Assembly (NCBI RefSeq): GCF_004027225.2
Contig: NC_046358.1
Span: forward strand, 63,969,528 to 64,033,527
Length of the DNA: 64,000 bases
Source of the DNA: Strigops habroptila
Lineage: Eukaryota > Chordata > Aves > Psittaciformes > Psittacidae
Reading direction: 5' to 3'
This document shows positions 1-43,100 of this stretch, in pieces; position 1 is the stretch's first letter; each line of letters begins with the position of its first letter. The notes under the pieces were generated by a model, which searched no databases, was not told where the DNA came from, and saw only the letters and a list, made by a program, of their open reading frames with translations. The position numbers and the translations under genes were made by a program.

Positions 1-3000
1 CCCTTTCCAACTCCTGCTAAGTAAACAGGAGAGATCATGTGCTTACAGAAGATCAATTCAGTGACAGAAGGATTTGAACATTTGCTTGAAGTATGAGAGG
101 CTTACACCTGAGGCTCAGATTCGCTGCAGCAGCCATGGCCCAGGACTACTCTAGGGCTGATCTGCTCTCATTGTGAAGTCCTGAGAAGATAAAGCTTTCA
201 TACTGATAGAGAGCTAACAAATGCCAGAAGCTTTGAATCTGAAATCTAGTGAGGAGCAGCACTGCATGTCATCTTCTAACTAGTGGTTCTAGAGCAGCAT
301 TTCAGTGCTTTCCATGTGGATGTGACATAGCACAAGGTGCTGTCGTGGGCATGACAGTGGCAATTTTGAGCAACTAGGGTTATCTTCCTTGAATCTTCAG
401 TGTCTTCAAAACACATTGCCTCCAGAGGGAGCGAAACAGGGTATTTTGATAGAGGATAGGGCCCAACTCTCCAAAGTTTCATGATCTGTGTGTTAAAGTA
501 TAGCTTAGGGAATAGATCATAAATGAGTGCCAATATTTAAGTGCTAAATGATGCTGGTATTCCAACTCCATAGGAATTATTTCAGCCTGTATGTTTTCTG
601 CTGAGTAGTTTTTGTGTCTTCTCACATCAGATTAATGCACAAGACCAAATAAACCACTGATGGCCCAAGGGACACTTTATTCTAAATAAAACATGGAGTA
701 TTTACAGTTAGTAATATAAACAGTAAAGGAAAGTTGCAGTAAGGCTTGCATTGCATGAACAAGCTCTAGGCTAATAAAGATATTCGAAGACAAGAAAATA
801 AATGAACTAGAAAATGCTTTTTAAACATACACCCTTTCTTTTTACTCATAAGAAACACAGACACATGCACACACAAAATATCCTTTGAAATACTTGGCCT
901 AAAGACTTAATTGTGGTTTCTTAGGTTTTCATTTCTGCCTCATTCACTACTGAATGTGTTCAGTATATAAAAATGATTATTTAATTTGAACAAGAAAGTC
1001 ATATTGATATATGAAAAAGTCACATTTTAAGCTTCTTGGCATAACCCAGACCACATCTGAAAAAGGAAGAAAGATCTGGATTTAACTGGGTAGGTATGAT
1101 TGAGATACAGGAGAAATAGGGGAAAAAAATTAAAATTATGTTTCCTGAAACATATCTTTTGAAAATATTTAATATATTTAATTAGATTTTCAATCTATTT
1201 TCAGGTAGCTTAAAATGAGCTAAAAAGTTTTTGGAGGATGTATACACACGTTATATGAGTTAGCTCTTCCTTTAGACTTTAGGCTGGGATTATTATCATA
1301 TTTTTATTATTAAAGGGCATATGTCAACAGTAAATGGGGTTTGCATGTTCATGCAATGGAGAATACTAAGTCACAAAGCACAGCCAGCCAGCTTCTTCAT
1401 AGTCCCATCCTATTCTATACCATCACGCTCCACCAGTGAAGAAATAACTGTGGATCATTGTCTTCAGGACTCCTAAAGTAGAGCAAGATAGTCAGTCTTC
1501 ACTTTACAGTGCTGCCTTGTGATGCACAACTCTAAGACTTGTGCATGTTGACAAGCATCTTTTCATATATCACATTTAATTTGGTGCTTCATCTATACTG
1601 GATAAAGTTTGCGCTTTATTGATCCTATGATCAGACATAACTGCACAGAAAAACACAGCTGAGAAAAACGAGCGTGGTTGGCCTTGTCTTTATGTGATTT
1701 GATTGTAATTCAACGAAGCAGCATTTACCAAAAAGAAAACAACACTGTAACTTTCCAGATTAAAGCTGAAAGCAGTTCTGCTGATTATTCTGATGTTTAC
1801 CTTGAAGAAAATTATCAATCACACCCTCCTCAAAAACTAATTTATTTCATGGCCATCTATGGCAGTTATCCGGTGTTGGCACATTTTATTGATTATAGAA
1901 TGCAAACTCTAATTAAATGGCAATCTTCCAATTTCAACAATGTTATTCTTTATTTTTTAAATGCTTTCTTATCTATCTAGTTAATTTTCTGCTTCCAAGC
2001 ATCATTTCTGCTTTAGTTTTACATTTGTTCTTGGCGTGATGGCAGTCTTTCTCTTTGATTTGCTGACCTTCTCAGATGCTACAAATAAGTGGAGAGAAGT
2101 AAAAAAGTGAGTAGGGCTATCAGACATGTATCTGGATTCTTCTAGATATGACTCCCTCTATCACACAGGAATATCTTTCAAAATATGAGGAATTTCTTGG
2201 ATTCTTGGACATCCAACCATCCACTTGCATCCTCTAAACACTGATTTAAACCAGCCACTGTTTGTATGGACCTTGACATGTTTTTACAGTGGATGTGCTC
2301 TTCATCTGCATGTCCTGGAAATAGTAAGTCCAGCATTTTCTGGTAGCATTTTTACTGTGCATGTCCTACTTAATGAGTTGAGATTTTTCAGTGTGATGCA
2401 TGGGAAGCTTGAAAACCCTGTCAGGAGGAGTGCAACCATTTGAACGAGTGAAAGAAACTCCATTCTTCAAGGAAAGCTCTTTTTCATATTTCTTTTTTTG
2501 AGAGAGAACAGACATGCTCTGAAAAGGTACTTTCTAAATTCAAGGAGATTCCTTAAATTGGGAAATATTATTAGGCTATTCATACCTCTAGAAATATTAT
2601 GAGCCTTCATTATATCAATTTAATTAAGTACTAAGTACTAAATTGCTGCTATGGGGAAAATAAATACTAGATTATTCTACATTTCAGACATGGAAAATGT
2701 AACGGTGGAAGTATCAAGATGAGCAAGACAACACCAAGCGTTTCCTGCCAATATCCCCATTCAGTTTTACAGACCTTTTTTGGGTTGCTGGTCTGAAGTT
2801 TCCTCAAGCTATCAGACTTCGAGGTCTTCCCAGAGAGAACAAAACCAGCATTTCCTACTTTGCTGTGCTTTGGGTTACAACCAAGTGAAGAAGTGTTAAG
2901 CAAAGCTAGAATTGCAACAACAGACACATTAGCTGGATCAGAGAGGATATACATAGATACTTAATTAAAATATCTCACTGTGGTTCTAGGTCCTTTGATT

Positions 3001-5379
3001 ATTTACTCTTAAATCTCCCAGTGCAATGAAAATTATCCAAGCAAAAACCAAAGATAAATTCAAAGTAAGTACAAAAGCAGCTGCTGCTAAGCAGTTAATC
3101 TAGACTTAGGCTAGCCTTCAAACTCCCTCACAGCTTATCCTGAAAAGAACAAAACATTTCATCTTTCAGAGGCAGAAACTAGGCCTGTGATGTTATCTTC
3201 CTAGCTGTACGGCTTTGAACTGTGACATTTATTCTGGCTTCCACATTCATTCCTATTCCGAGCTTCATGCTGAAAGAGGACTTCATTCATATTTGCAGAT
3301 ATTCTTTTGTCACTGTTATTCAGCCTTTACCTTGAGGCTTTCATTTCCCCCATAGAAAAGTGCTTTTATGAAATTTGGTCCATTGAATTTCATGATCACC
3401 TCTGAAAGCAAAGAGCACTGTATGATAACTTTATCTCTGCCACAAAGAGATAAAGATCCCTTCCCTTAACAGAAGGGATCTGACCAATGCAGATTCAAAC
3501 ATTAAAGAAATTCTCGCTGGTTGAGTGATACTATGTATATGAAATCATTTGAGGACATAAAGCTGAATGTTTGAGGTGATATTCCAGCCCATGTAAACTC
3601 AAAGCTTTTCTAAGGATTTTAATGGAGCCTGGGTTCTGCCCCTTCCTTTTACTTATTGTTCATAACTGAAAAGATAACTGAGAAATAAAGATACAAGTAA
3701 CAATTCTTTTCCCTTTTTTCAACATAGTAAGCGAGCAGAGTACCAGATACGGGAAGAGCATAGAAATAGGCAGGACAAAACTATCAAGTGGCTGTGAACA
3801 TAGCCTGATTGATAAACTGAGATCATTTGGGCTGCTGAGAGTTCCAGAGGAGGAACACTGGGCCATATAAGTGCAATGCATCTGCAGAGCTACTATTTGG
3901 TTCTGGGTGCAGAAGAGAGGTCTCTGGGCAGAATGGGCACAGTTCAGAGGAGGCTGAAGAGGTGTATTTTAGCAATGCTACTTTATAAAAATAATAACTT
4001 TTTTACTGAGAAAAACATATGAGTTTAGATGAAGGGTCACGTCCCCTCAACTTTCCTTTTCCCTAAAATGGATCCAGCTGTTGCTGCTTGTCTTCACTGA
4101 ATCATCCTTGGCAAGAACCCAGTTATTTTATCCATTTCCCCTTCTTCTTTCTCAGTCGTGTTCCTGATGATTGATTCCTGTGTTTTTTCGTGAATATGAG
4201 TCTGTCAAGATATAAAAATCTTAAAACCTGTCCTGCCCTTCATCCTTCCCAGAAGAACTGATTCCTCTGCACTACCATAGGAGAGGAAGTAAGGGACTCA
4301 AAGGAGGAGCAGAGAGCTAGAAAGAGAATGTGGAAGATCTTAGAGTGGTGTAGCATTTAAAGGCAATTGCTGAGTTCCCACTGAGCTGTGCACAGCTGAA
4401 CGATACAGCGTCTAATTGTTGGATTAAAGTCTCTCCTTTGTTCTAAGTAATTAAAAGGTATCAAGCTAATAAGAGAAAAAAACCCCAAAACTATACTTAA
4501 TGAAGAGAAATTATTGAAACAACTCCAAAAGATAGAGAGCCTGTAAGATAAGACCGAAAACTTAGAATTGATTTTCATTTTGTTAATTAGTTTTCATTTT
4601 CTGAGCTGTCCACTTACCACAGTAAACATAGTAGGACTTTTTACAGCCCCTATTTATCCCACTTTTGCACCTTTCAGGACTTTTCCATGGCAACATCACA
4701 CCAGTCCATCAAAACAATTAGCAGTAACTTGGTGTGTTACCTGACTCAGCATCTCATGACAACTGGCCTATTGGAGAGAACACTGGGCCCATTACTGCTC
4801 CAGGTAGTGTTCTGCAGCCTTTTGTTAAGCTTGGTGTTTCTACGTTCTTGGTGCAAGAAAATTATTGAAGAGTAAGAATTTTGTTAGATAAAGACTTATT
4901 TTTATTATAGGATTTCTTCCATTTGTTGATTTCTGGAGGAATTACTTTTCCTGGATGGAAAGAGCCTTATTGCAGGAGCAAGAAAGGAAACAAATGCCAA
5001 GCACAGCAGTCTGTAATGCTTTTTTTCGAGGATGCTGATCTACACCAGCTCTTTAGCCAGCACAAATTAGTCTGTCTTTCCCAGTTTTGCTGTATAGGCT
5101 GGCACACTAATCCTCCTGCTTCTCTCTCTTCCACACCTACTCCAGCCATTCCTATGAGAGGAGGAACAACAATCTGGAGTTAGGTGCCCATCCCACCACA
5201 CACCAGTGCATGGTCAGAGGAGAAAGCAGACAAAGCAGAGCATTGGGTATCCAGCATAGCTCCCAGCTAGGATATGAAATCCTACCTCTGTGTTCTGCAC
5301 TGACTGTAATTTTAGTTATCTTTATTAATGCACATCTGAAAAAAATGACAAGAAACTACAATGGTCCTTTTTTATATAA
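1..5379. other. Intergenic DNA downstream of SLC17A6
   Basis: No exon, RNA gene or mobile element was recognised. The sequence is AT-rich and unique-looking. The open frames are short, start at random and match nothing I know. The exception is the pair of hairpins at 3429-3481, listed separately. A minus-strand AATAAA at 676-681 leaves open a very long SLC17A6 3' UTR isoform, but nothing else supports it. Confidence 0.6.
3429..3481. repeat. Two abutting perfect hairpins
   Basis: First stem: CTTTATCTCT (3429-3438) with AGAGATAAAG (3446-3455), loop 7 nt. Second stem: AGATCCCTTC (3454-3463) with GAAGGGATCT (3472-3481), loop 8 nt. They share two bases, so they could compete or stack. Function unknown. 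Confidence 0.8.
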
Positions 5380-7154
5380 AAGGATAAATAGAGCATTTTA
5401 TTAATACTTTTTTTGCAGCAACAGAAGTGACACAGTCCACATCTTTTTCATTAAACACAGCAAAAGCTATGGTCACATTTTACATCACTTTGAGGCACAA
5501 AGCAAAATACTTTTTTCTTAAGGTCAAGGTATGATTTGCATTAAAAAAAAGGAGAAGAAACAATCCTCAAGTTGTATATTGCAGTAGCAGGGTTTCCAAT
5601 CACTAGCACAATACAATGAACAGACCAAGAATCCAGAATGGATTATTACATACAATAATAATCATTTGATTGAATTAAGAAATGGATCATTGTTGTCATT
5701 TTAGAGTATTAAGAAGTGATCTGGTATTACTAACTTCAGTTGGTTCCAGTTGGTTTAATTCCAACAACCCCAAATATATACAACAAGCTAAATGAAGGTT
5801 ACTCTATAGTCTAGAAGGTTATGCACTTCATAATGCATTGCACTTATTGCTTGGTACACTAATGTTGCAATCACTGTTGAGTTATGCTAAAAAGACAAGC
5901 ATAATGCTTGTTGGCTTCTTTCAACCCAACACTAGTTATTTACCACTTTGGTTTAACGTGAGTTTATATGTTACTCATATTCAGTGTCCATTATTATTAG
6001 GCTTAATGGAAAGACAGGTACATTTTCTTTTATTTCAGGGATTTCTAAAATAGCAACATTTTCTATAATTACAATATTTTCAATAAACATATCTATGTAT
6101 ACAATTGTGGCACAATGTGTAAAAATATGAATGCTATTAAGGGAAGCATAAGGGTTAAATTATTCTCTGTTTCCTCTATTGGCTTCAAAATATTCTGCAA
6201 AACAAATACATCCTTTTTCTTAGGGCTACTTGCTCATAGTAAATTTCTCTTTGGAATTTTGTAAAAGACTATATCTTTTTCTAGGTTACATTGGGTTTTT
6301 TCTCTCTCTAGAGACACCAGTGCAAACTTGGAATATACTGCAAAGAATAGAATAAGAAAGCTTGTTTTTTGATAAAGGGATGTGACAGACTTAACATTAT
6401 ATGTTGTGTCTCTGTTAGTTGATAAATGCAGGGAAGAACATAGCAATGCCTATCATTTCATAAGATTTCTATTCTATTCATAAGAATAGAAATAAGAATT
6501 TGTGCCCAAACATTCAGTATAAAACTCCTAAATAATTCCTTTCTTCATCACACTGTAGCCTGCAGCACGTAATCACGATAGACATACAATACGCCCTATT
6601 TGTTCTTTCAGCTTGAAACAATCCCCATTAAGGGAACTGGATCAATCCAATGTAAATGCCTAGGACTCAACCTTTTTTCTTCAAGAAAGCTCTCGTCTTA
6701 GACTAAACACACAATTCCTACATTGCACTGAGTAACTGTGTGTATTTAGCACAATCTCTTTCAATACAGTGTAACAAATATATAAGTGCATTTTTAATGA
6801 TCAAGTAATTTTGGCTTTCTAAAAAGAGCATTAGATGTGCCAACTTGGTCGCTTAGTTGTGCTTTATTTCTTAGTTATGAGTTTTAGCTCTTGTATACTG
6901 TAAGTATCTAATTGCCTCTATAGTTTTGACCAGTAAACCCTTAAAACTCTAATGTTTATAGAACAAATATAACCTAATGAAAGTGATGACATGTCACAAC
7001 TCATACAAATTGCACTTTAATGTTTTTTTTTTTACAGTAAGACCTTCCTGTCTGATATGTGTTTACGTGTTTATACCACATTTTATTTCTGTGTGCAAAC
7101 AATCACAATGAATTTAATCACGAACACTACAAAATATACCCAATATTAGGTTTG
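5380..7154 (-). other. SLC17A6: Probable SLC17A6 3' UTR
   Basis: AT-rich, repeat-poor sequence directly after the stop codon, with no coding frame on either strand. Minus-strand AATAAA hexamers occur at about 7082-7087, 6863-6868 and, furthest, 5397-5402. The last has T-rich DNA just downstream. The 3' boundary is inferred from that hexamer. Shorter isoforms are possible. Confidence 0.6.
5397..5402 (-). promoter_or_regulatory. Candidate distal poly(A) signal of SLC17A6
   Basis: AATAAA on the minus strand, about 1.75 kb past the SLC17A6 stop. A T-rich stretch with TTGTCATTTTTTT follows within about 60 nt downstream, as expected for a downstream element. The cleavage site would be near 5380. 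Chosen by position only. Confidence 0.5.
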
Positions 7155-38547
<31,393 letters not shown>

Positions 38548-39330
38548 TCCTGCGGGGGTGCTCGCTGGATTCTGCTCTGCTCTGGATAGGGTACTGCTAC
38601 GAGCAACGGTGGTTCATATTGGTTTAATCTCTCTTAACTTTTCCCCCTCATTAAACGGCTCTCAGTGCACCTCCGGGGAAAGGGAGAGTGAGAGGAAGCG
38701 TGCGCGCCCGTGTGTGTGAGAGAGAGGGAGCGGAGAGGCGGCGTGCAGAGCCTGGGGAGGGGGGCGAGGGCGAGGGAGCGCGCCTATGTGCGGTGGCGAG
38801 CGGCAGCCCGAGCGCGCCGCAGGCAGCCCCCGGCTTTCCTGGCAGCGCAGAGTTGCCACGCACGGTCAGAAAGTCTTCTCGGCCTCGCAGGGTTCGCTGC
38901 TGGCGGGTGGAGGCAGTGCCATGCCCCGCCGGGAGAGGACGGAGATCCCTTTGCGGGAGCGTTTCAATGCGATCTCGGGCTGGCGCTGACGGCTGGAGGG
39001 GGAGGGGTGCGCTTCTCCGCCGCAGGCAGAACGCCCGCTGCCTAAACCCTAGAGGGCGAGGAGCCCCGGCTTGTCCGCACTGCCGCCCGCGCAGCGCTGC
39101 TCGCACCGCGGCCTCACGGGTCGCGCCCCGAGGCGGCGGTGGCGGCGGCGAGCGGCACCGTCTGGTCCGTTCAGCACCGCGGACAGCGCCGCCGTCCGCA
39201 GGGTCCTCGTAGGCTTCGCTCGTCGCCGCCCCGCTCCTCGGGGCCGGTTTGCCGCACGCCGGGGCAAGCGTGGAGAGAGGACGGGGCCTTCGTGCCGCCA
39301 GTCAGGGCACTAACTGCACATGGCACCGCT
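38548..39330 (-). promoter_or_regulatory. SLC17A6: SLC17A6 5' UTR and CpG-island promoter
   Basis: Immediately upstream of the start codon. GC and CpG content rises sharply from about 38650 to 39320, then falls back to AT-rich DNA. GGC repeats (39132-39150), GC-box-like runs and a canonical RE1 element (39170-39190) are present. No convincing TATA box faces SLC17A6, as usual for CpG-island promoters. The transcription start cannot be placed. The plus-strand frames of 111-174 aa here are GC artefacts. Confidence 0.75.
39170..39190 (+). promoter_or_regulatory. RE1/NRSE element (REST binding site)
   Basis: The left half TTCAGCACC, then CGC, then the right half GACAGCGCC reproduces the canonical 21-bp RE1 at essentially every constrained position. 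REST/NRSF binding to RE1 represses neuronal genes in non-neuronal cells. The site is about 620 bp upstream of the VGLUT2 start codon, inside the promoter CpG island. REST occupancy is inferred. Confidence 0.85.
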
Positions 39331-39334
39331 CTTG

Positions 39335-39344
39335 CTATAAATAG
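39335..39344. promoter_or_regulatory. MEF2-consensus / TATA-like element
   Basis: CTATAAATAG fits the MEF2 consensus CTA(A/T)4TAG and also holds TATAAATA read rightward. It lies exactly at the upstream edge of the promoter island. It may be a MEF2 site for SLC17A6 or a TATA box for divergent transcription. Confidence 0.35.
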
Positions 39345-40154
39345 ATAACGTCTATTCTAAAGGTATATTTATCTCTATAGCCATGTTTACTTGCACTGCT
39401 TACTTTATATCATATTACGCATCCATTAGTGACTGCGTTCTCTTAAACATTTAATATTTCCCATCTTTTCTGTCCTCTACTTTCATGCCTCTGTGTAGTC
39501 CAGCATAACGTTTAGACTTGTGCTAGTGTTCCAGAGCTGGGCATATTCTGAAGAGAATTGTTTTTCTTTCCAGGCCTAGTAATAATTTTCCCACTTTAAT
39601 CACTCTGATGCAGATTGAAGATGCAAAACGTACTGTTTCTTTCTAAGTCACAACCATGACATTTCTCTTAGGCTTCATGTGAATCCTAATGTTTCTGTGG
39701 ATTTGTTAATTTAAAAAATAATGCATAACCTGTACTCTAATCAAATCCTTCTAAAATTATTAAATTCTTTCACTTGCTTCGTTGGTGACAAAAGGTAAAC
39801 AGAGTATTTAAAAGTAAGATTCCCTGATGGAAACGGGTGTTGTAGCTGCAGTGTCCTAAATGCAGCTGCTCCCTGGATTTATATAACCATTTTTTCCGAT
39901 GTTGCCCTCTCGTGGAGGGTTAATGAAGTTTTACAGCAGCAAGGCACGTTTATACAAGAAGGACAAATTATTTTAATATTGAAATTCTCATAATGAATAA
40001 TCCGTGTAGAATTTTGATATTTCCTTTCAAAGTTGTAAAAGAGCCACAAAGTACTAAAAAAGAAAATAAATGATGCGTAATCGATATGTAATTGCAATGT
40101 TGCTAATCGACATAATAACACAGAGCTGATTTCTGAATAGTGATAGGTACTGGA

Positions 40155-40175
40155 GGGGGGGAGGGGAGGGAGGGG
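40155..40175 (+). repeat. G-quadruplex motif upstream of SLC17A6
   Basis: Four G tracts (7, 4, 3 and 4 G) separated by single A residues on the plus strand, about 1.6 kb upstream of the SLC17A6 start codon. One-nucleotide loops predict a very stable parallel quadruplex. Confidence 0.75.
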
Positions 40176-43100
40176 TTCAGCACAGGTTTCAGTGCAGCAT
40201 CTTGCCTACTATTGTGCTGCCAACAGGATTCTTCCCAATGGAAGCAAAGCTGCACAGTTATATAAGCAAGTCTTCCTGGGGTTGCACAGCTCTGGTGTGC
40301 CATTGCAGAAGCTCAAAGGAAACCTGTATTAACGGATTATTCTGACAGGCAGCAGGAACAGGAAATCATTTAGCAGGGATGCAAAGGGATAGGATTCCAT
40401 AACGCCAGCCTTCCAGGAAAGTACTGAGCGCTTTTCTGAGCTGGAATTTGAGACCGGAAATCTGCAGGGCAAGGGTGCTTTGTTCATTTGCACAGTACCT
40501 GTGAGGAGCTCTGGCCCCTTTCTTTAGAAAGCTCAGCACTGGCATGGTTTTGATGCTATGGCTGCCAAGTAGCAGCAATAATTATTAGTAAAATCATAGC
40601 ATTTTATGAGTAAATGAAGACTGATTTGGGAAAGATAATTTATCATCTTACACAAAAATGAATTTAAAGGAAGGATGAGACATTCCTGTAGAATCATACT
40701 AGAGGAGAATTAATTAGTCCTTAATTGGGTAAAATATGCAAAATGACAATAGTATAGTGAAATGCTACAGTGACTGGGCTGCTGCTGTAGCCATCTGAAA
40801 CAGAAATTCTATGTCTATCACATGTTACATCTGGCTATTACTGACTCACATCCTGATCAAGCTCAGCTGCTTTGGGTTCACATGAGTCACTAATAAAGAA
40901 AGCTAATGACATCAGTGTTACAAAATACTTACAGACTTGTCAGCTTTTAAAATTTTATATATTATATTATTTATTATATGTTATGATACAAGTTATTTAA
41001 GCCTAGTAGATTAAGGCACTTCTGGAAGAAAAAACACATTAATATATGCTATCAGAATTGTTATCAATAATTATTTCTATGACAAATACCTGTCACAGAC
41101 AGACCCCTTTCACAAAAGATCTAATTCATGCTCCAGTGAAATCCCTGCGAGGTCTTTCCAGTGGTGTCAGTGGCAAGTGAAATAGGATGTGATGCAGCAA
41201 ATTCCCATCCAGGTATCACTGCTAAATGTTCACATATTGACCAGAAGAATAGAGAGTCAGTCAAAAATCACCCAGTAAAAAATGCAGTTCTGAAAAAGCC
41301 GTAAGAATTCCTGTGGGACTGGGATGACAGTGTAGGATGCAGGATGCTGCAGGTGCCTGCAGTTTTTCACATAAAGCAGAAAGCTTATTGTTTAATCCCC
41401 AAATCTTGTATTTAAACACAATTCTCTTTGCCTGAGAAGAGTTTCCTTTTTTTTTTTTTTGCTTGCATGGAGGCTAAAGGACTGAGTCCTTACCTGCCCT
41501 TTTGTTTCTATAAATAGTCAATTTTTACAAGTTTCTGACTGAGCTATTTCAACAAGTTAATTGAAAAGAGATGAAGAATTACAGATGTGTTTCTTAGCTT
41601 AGTTTTTCTTATTGCTATATATCTAATCTCAAAAATTTCCTCATTAATCCTTATTAGTGTCTAAATAGAGTATAATACTTTTAGAGGACTACAAAGGCAA
41701 CACAGTGGTATACATTTCTCTAAGTTTTAGTCTTGCCCAAACAAGACTAAAATTTTCGTCACCCTAAAATTTTCATCAGTGGTACATACCAGTGATTTAA
41801 AAATACAAATTATTTCAATTCCACTTTTGACCTTGTCTTCACTGGTATGCTGCCAGATGGATTTGCTCCTTCCCAAGTGACATGAATGCAGAGCTTGTAA
41901 ATGAATATGTATTTTATGGTCCATTTTGAAAAATAATCCAATATATGTTACTTTGAATTCATATGATCATACAGATTAAATCTGAAAGATTTCGTTTTCC
42001 CCATCTATTCAGAGGTGACCAAATACTGCTCTTAAGGATACAGTATCATCTTCAGAAATAAATTATGTGCTAAAAGTCTTAGTTATGCCATTAAATGCAT
42101 GTCTGTAATACAGAGTCATCTGGGACTGAGGATAGCATAAATATGCCTTAAAAATGATGATCTAATTCTCACTTCTATGGCATCTATTGAATCCAGTAGA
42201 ATTTGATGTCACCTTAAGCACAAAGTAAATTTTTACCTTCTTTGGGAGCATGGAACTGCAAAATCCCCAACCAAGGCCAAAAGAATGATCTTGCTTGTCA
42301 GGCACCAGGAACAAGGTCATCTGGAAGAAGCAACAGCTTTGCAAAGAATTTTTCAGTAAACTGTTTATTGAAAAGAAATATTCACTATTTCAAAACAAAT
42401 ACTGAAATAAAATCTTTTGCCAAGCCCTGGATGAAGAGGCAGAAAAAGGGGAAAAAGAAATTGTTTAAAACGAGGAGCTTCCTCATTCACTCTGAGGGTC
42501 TGTGAGGGTCACTCATTTAGGGGGGCTTTTGTTTTATCCTCCAGTATCATGGTGATTCACAGCAAAAACTGGACAAGCCCCTTGAAAAGCTCAGACATGG
42601 AGCAATTTAAGGATTTAGATGTAGTGTCCATGTGTTGATACATTAAAGATGTGTCTATGCTGAATCCTGCATTCCCACCTGTAAAGATTCCTGAATCCCA
42701 GCTGAAAGTACTTGAAGCTGGGTTCACCATACTTTATAGATTATTTTGCCATTTGCAGATATATCCAGCAGTGGCTAAACATATATTTTATGAAATGGCC
42801 TTGTTCTTTTTTGTGCAAGTGACTCCAAACCTAGGTTGTGCTCACAATGTTTACTATGTCCTGTTGAGACATGTACTATACACAGGGTCGAAAGGAGAAG
42901 CTCTAAAGTGTCTTAATGCTAGAAGTGAATTTCTTTCTGTTTCTTATTGATCTGTCTTGAATGATATTTTAATTTCCTGAACCGCAGGCTGGATTGTTAA
43001 TTTAAATGCTATAAACCAGACATGGCACAAGTTGAACTGTCAGAGCACATGTTGGCTCTCTATCTCTACAACAACAGCATGAAGACTGTTGATCTTTCTC

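Noticed and set aside
1678..1980. 100-aa plus-strand open frame
   Set aside because: AT-rich intergenic DNA, no domain, no splice or promoter context, no recognised family.
38688..39212. 174-aa and overlapping plus-strand frames in the promoter island
   Set aside because: Arg/Ala/Gly-rich products of CpG-island sequence in several frames at once. No family resemblance.
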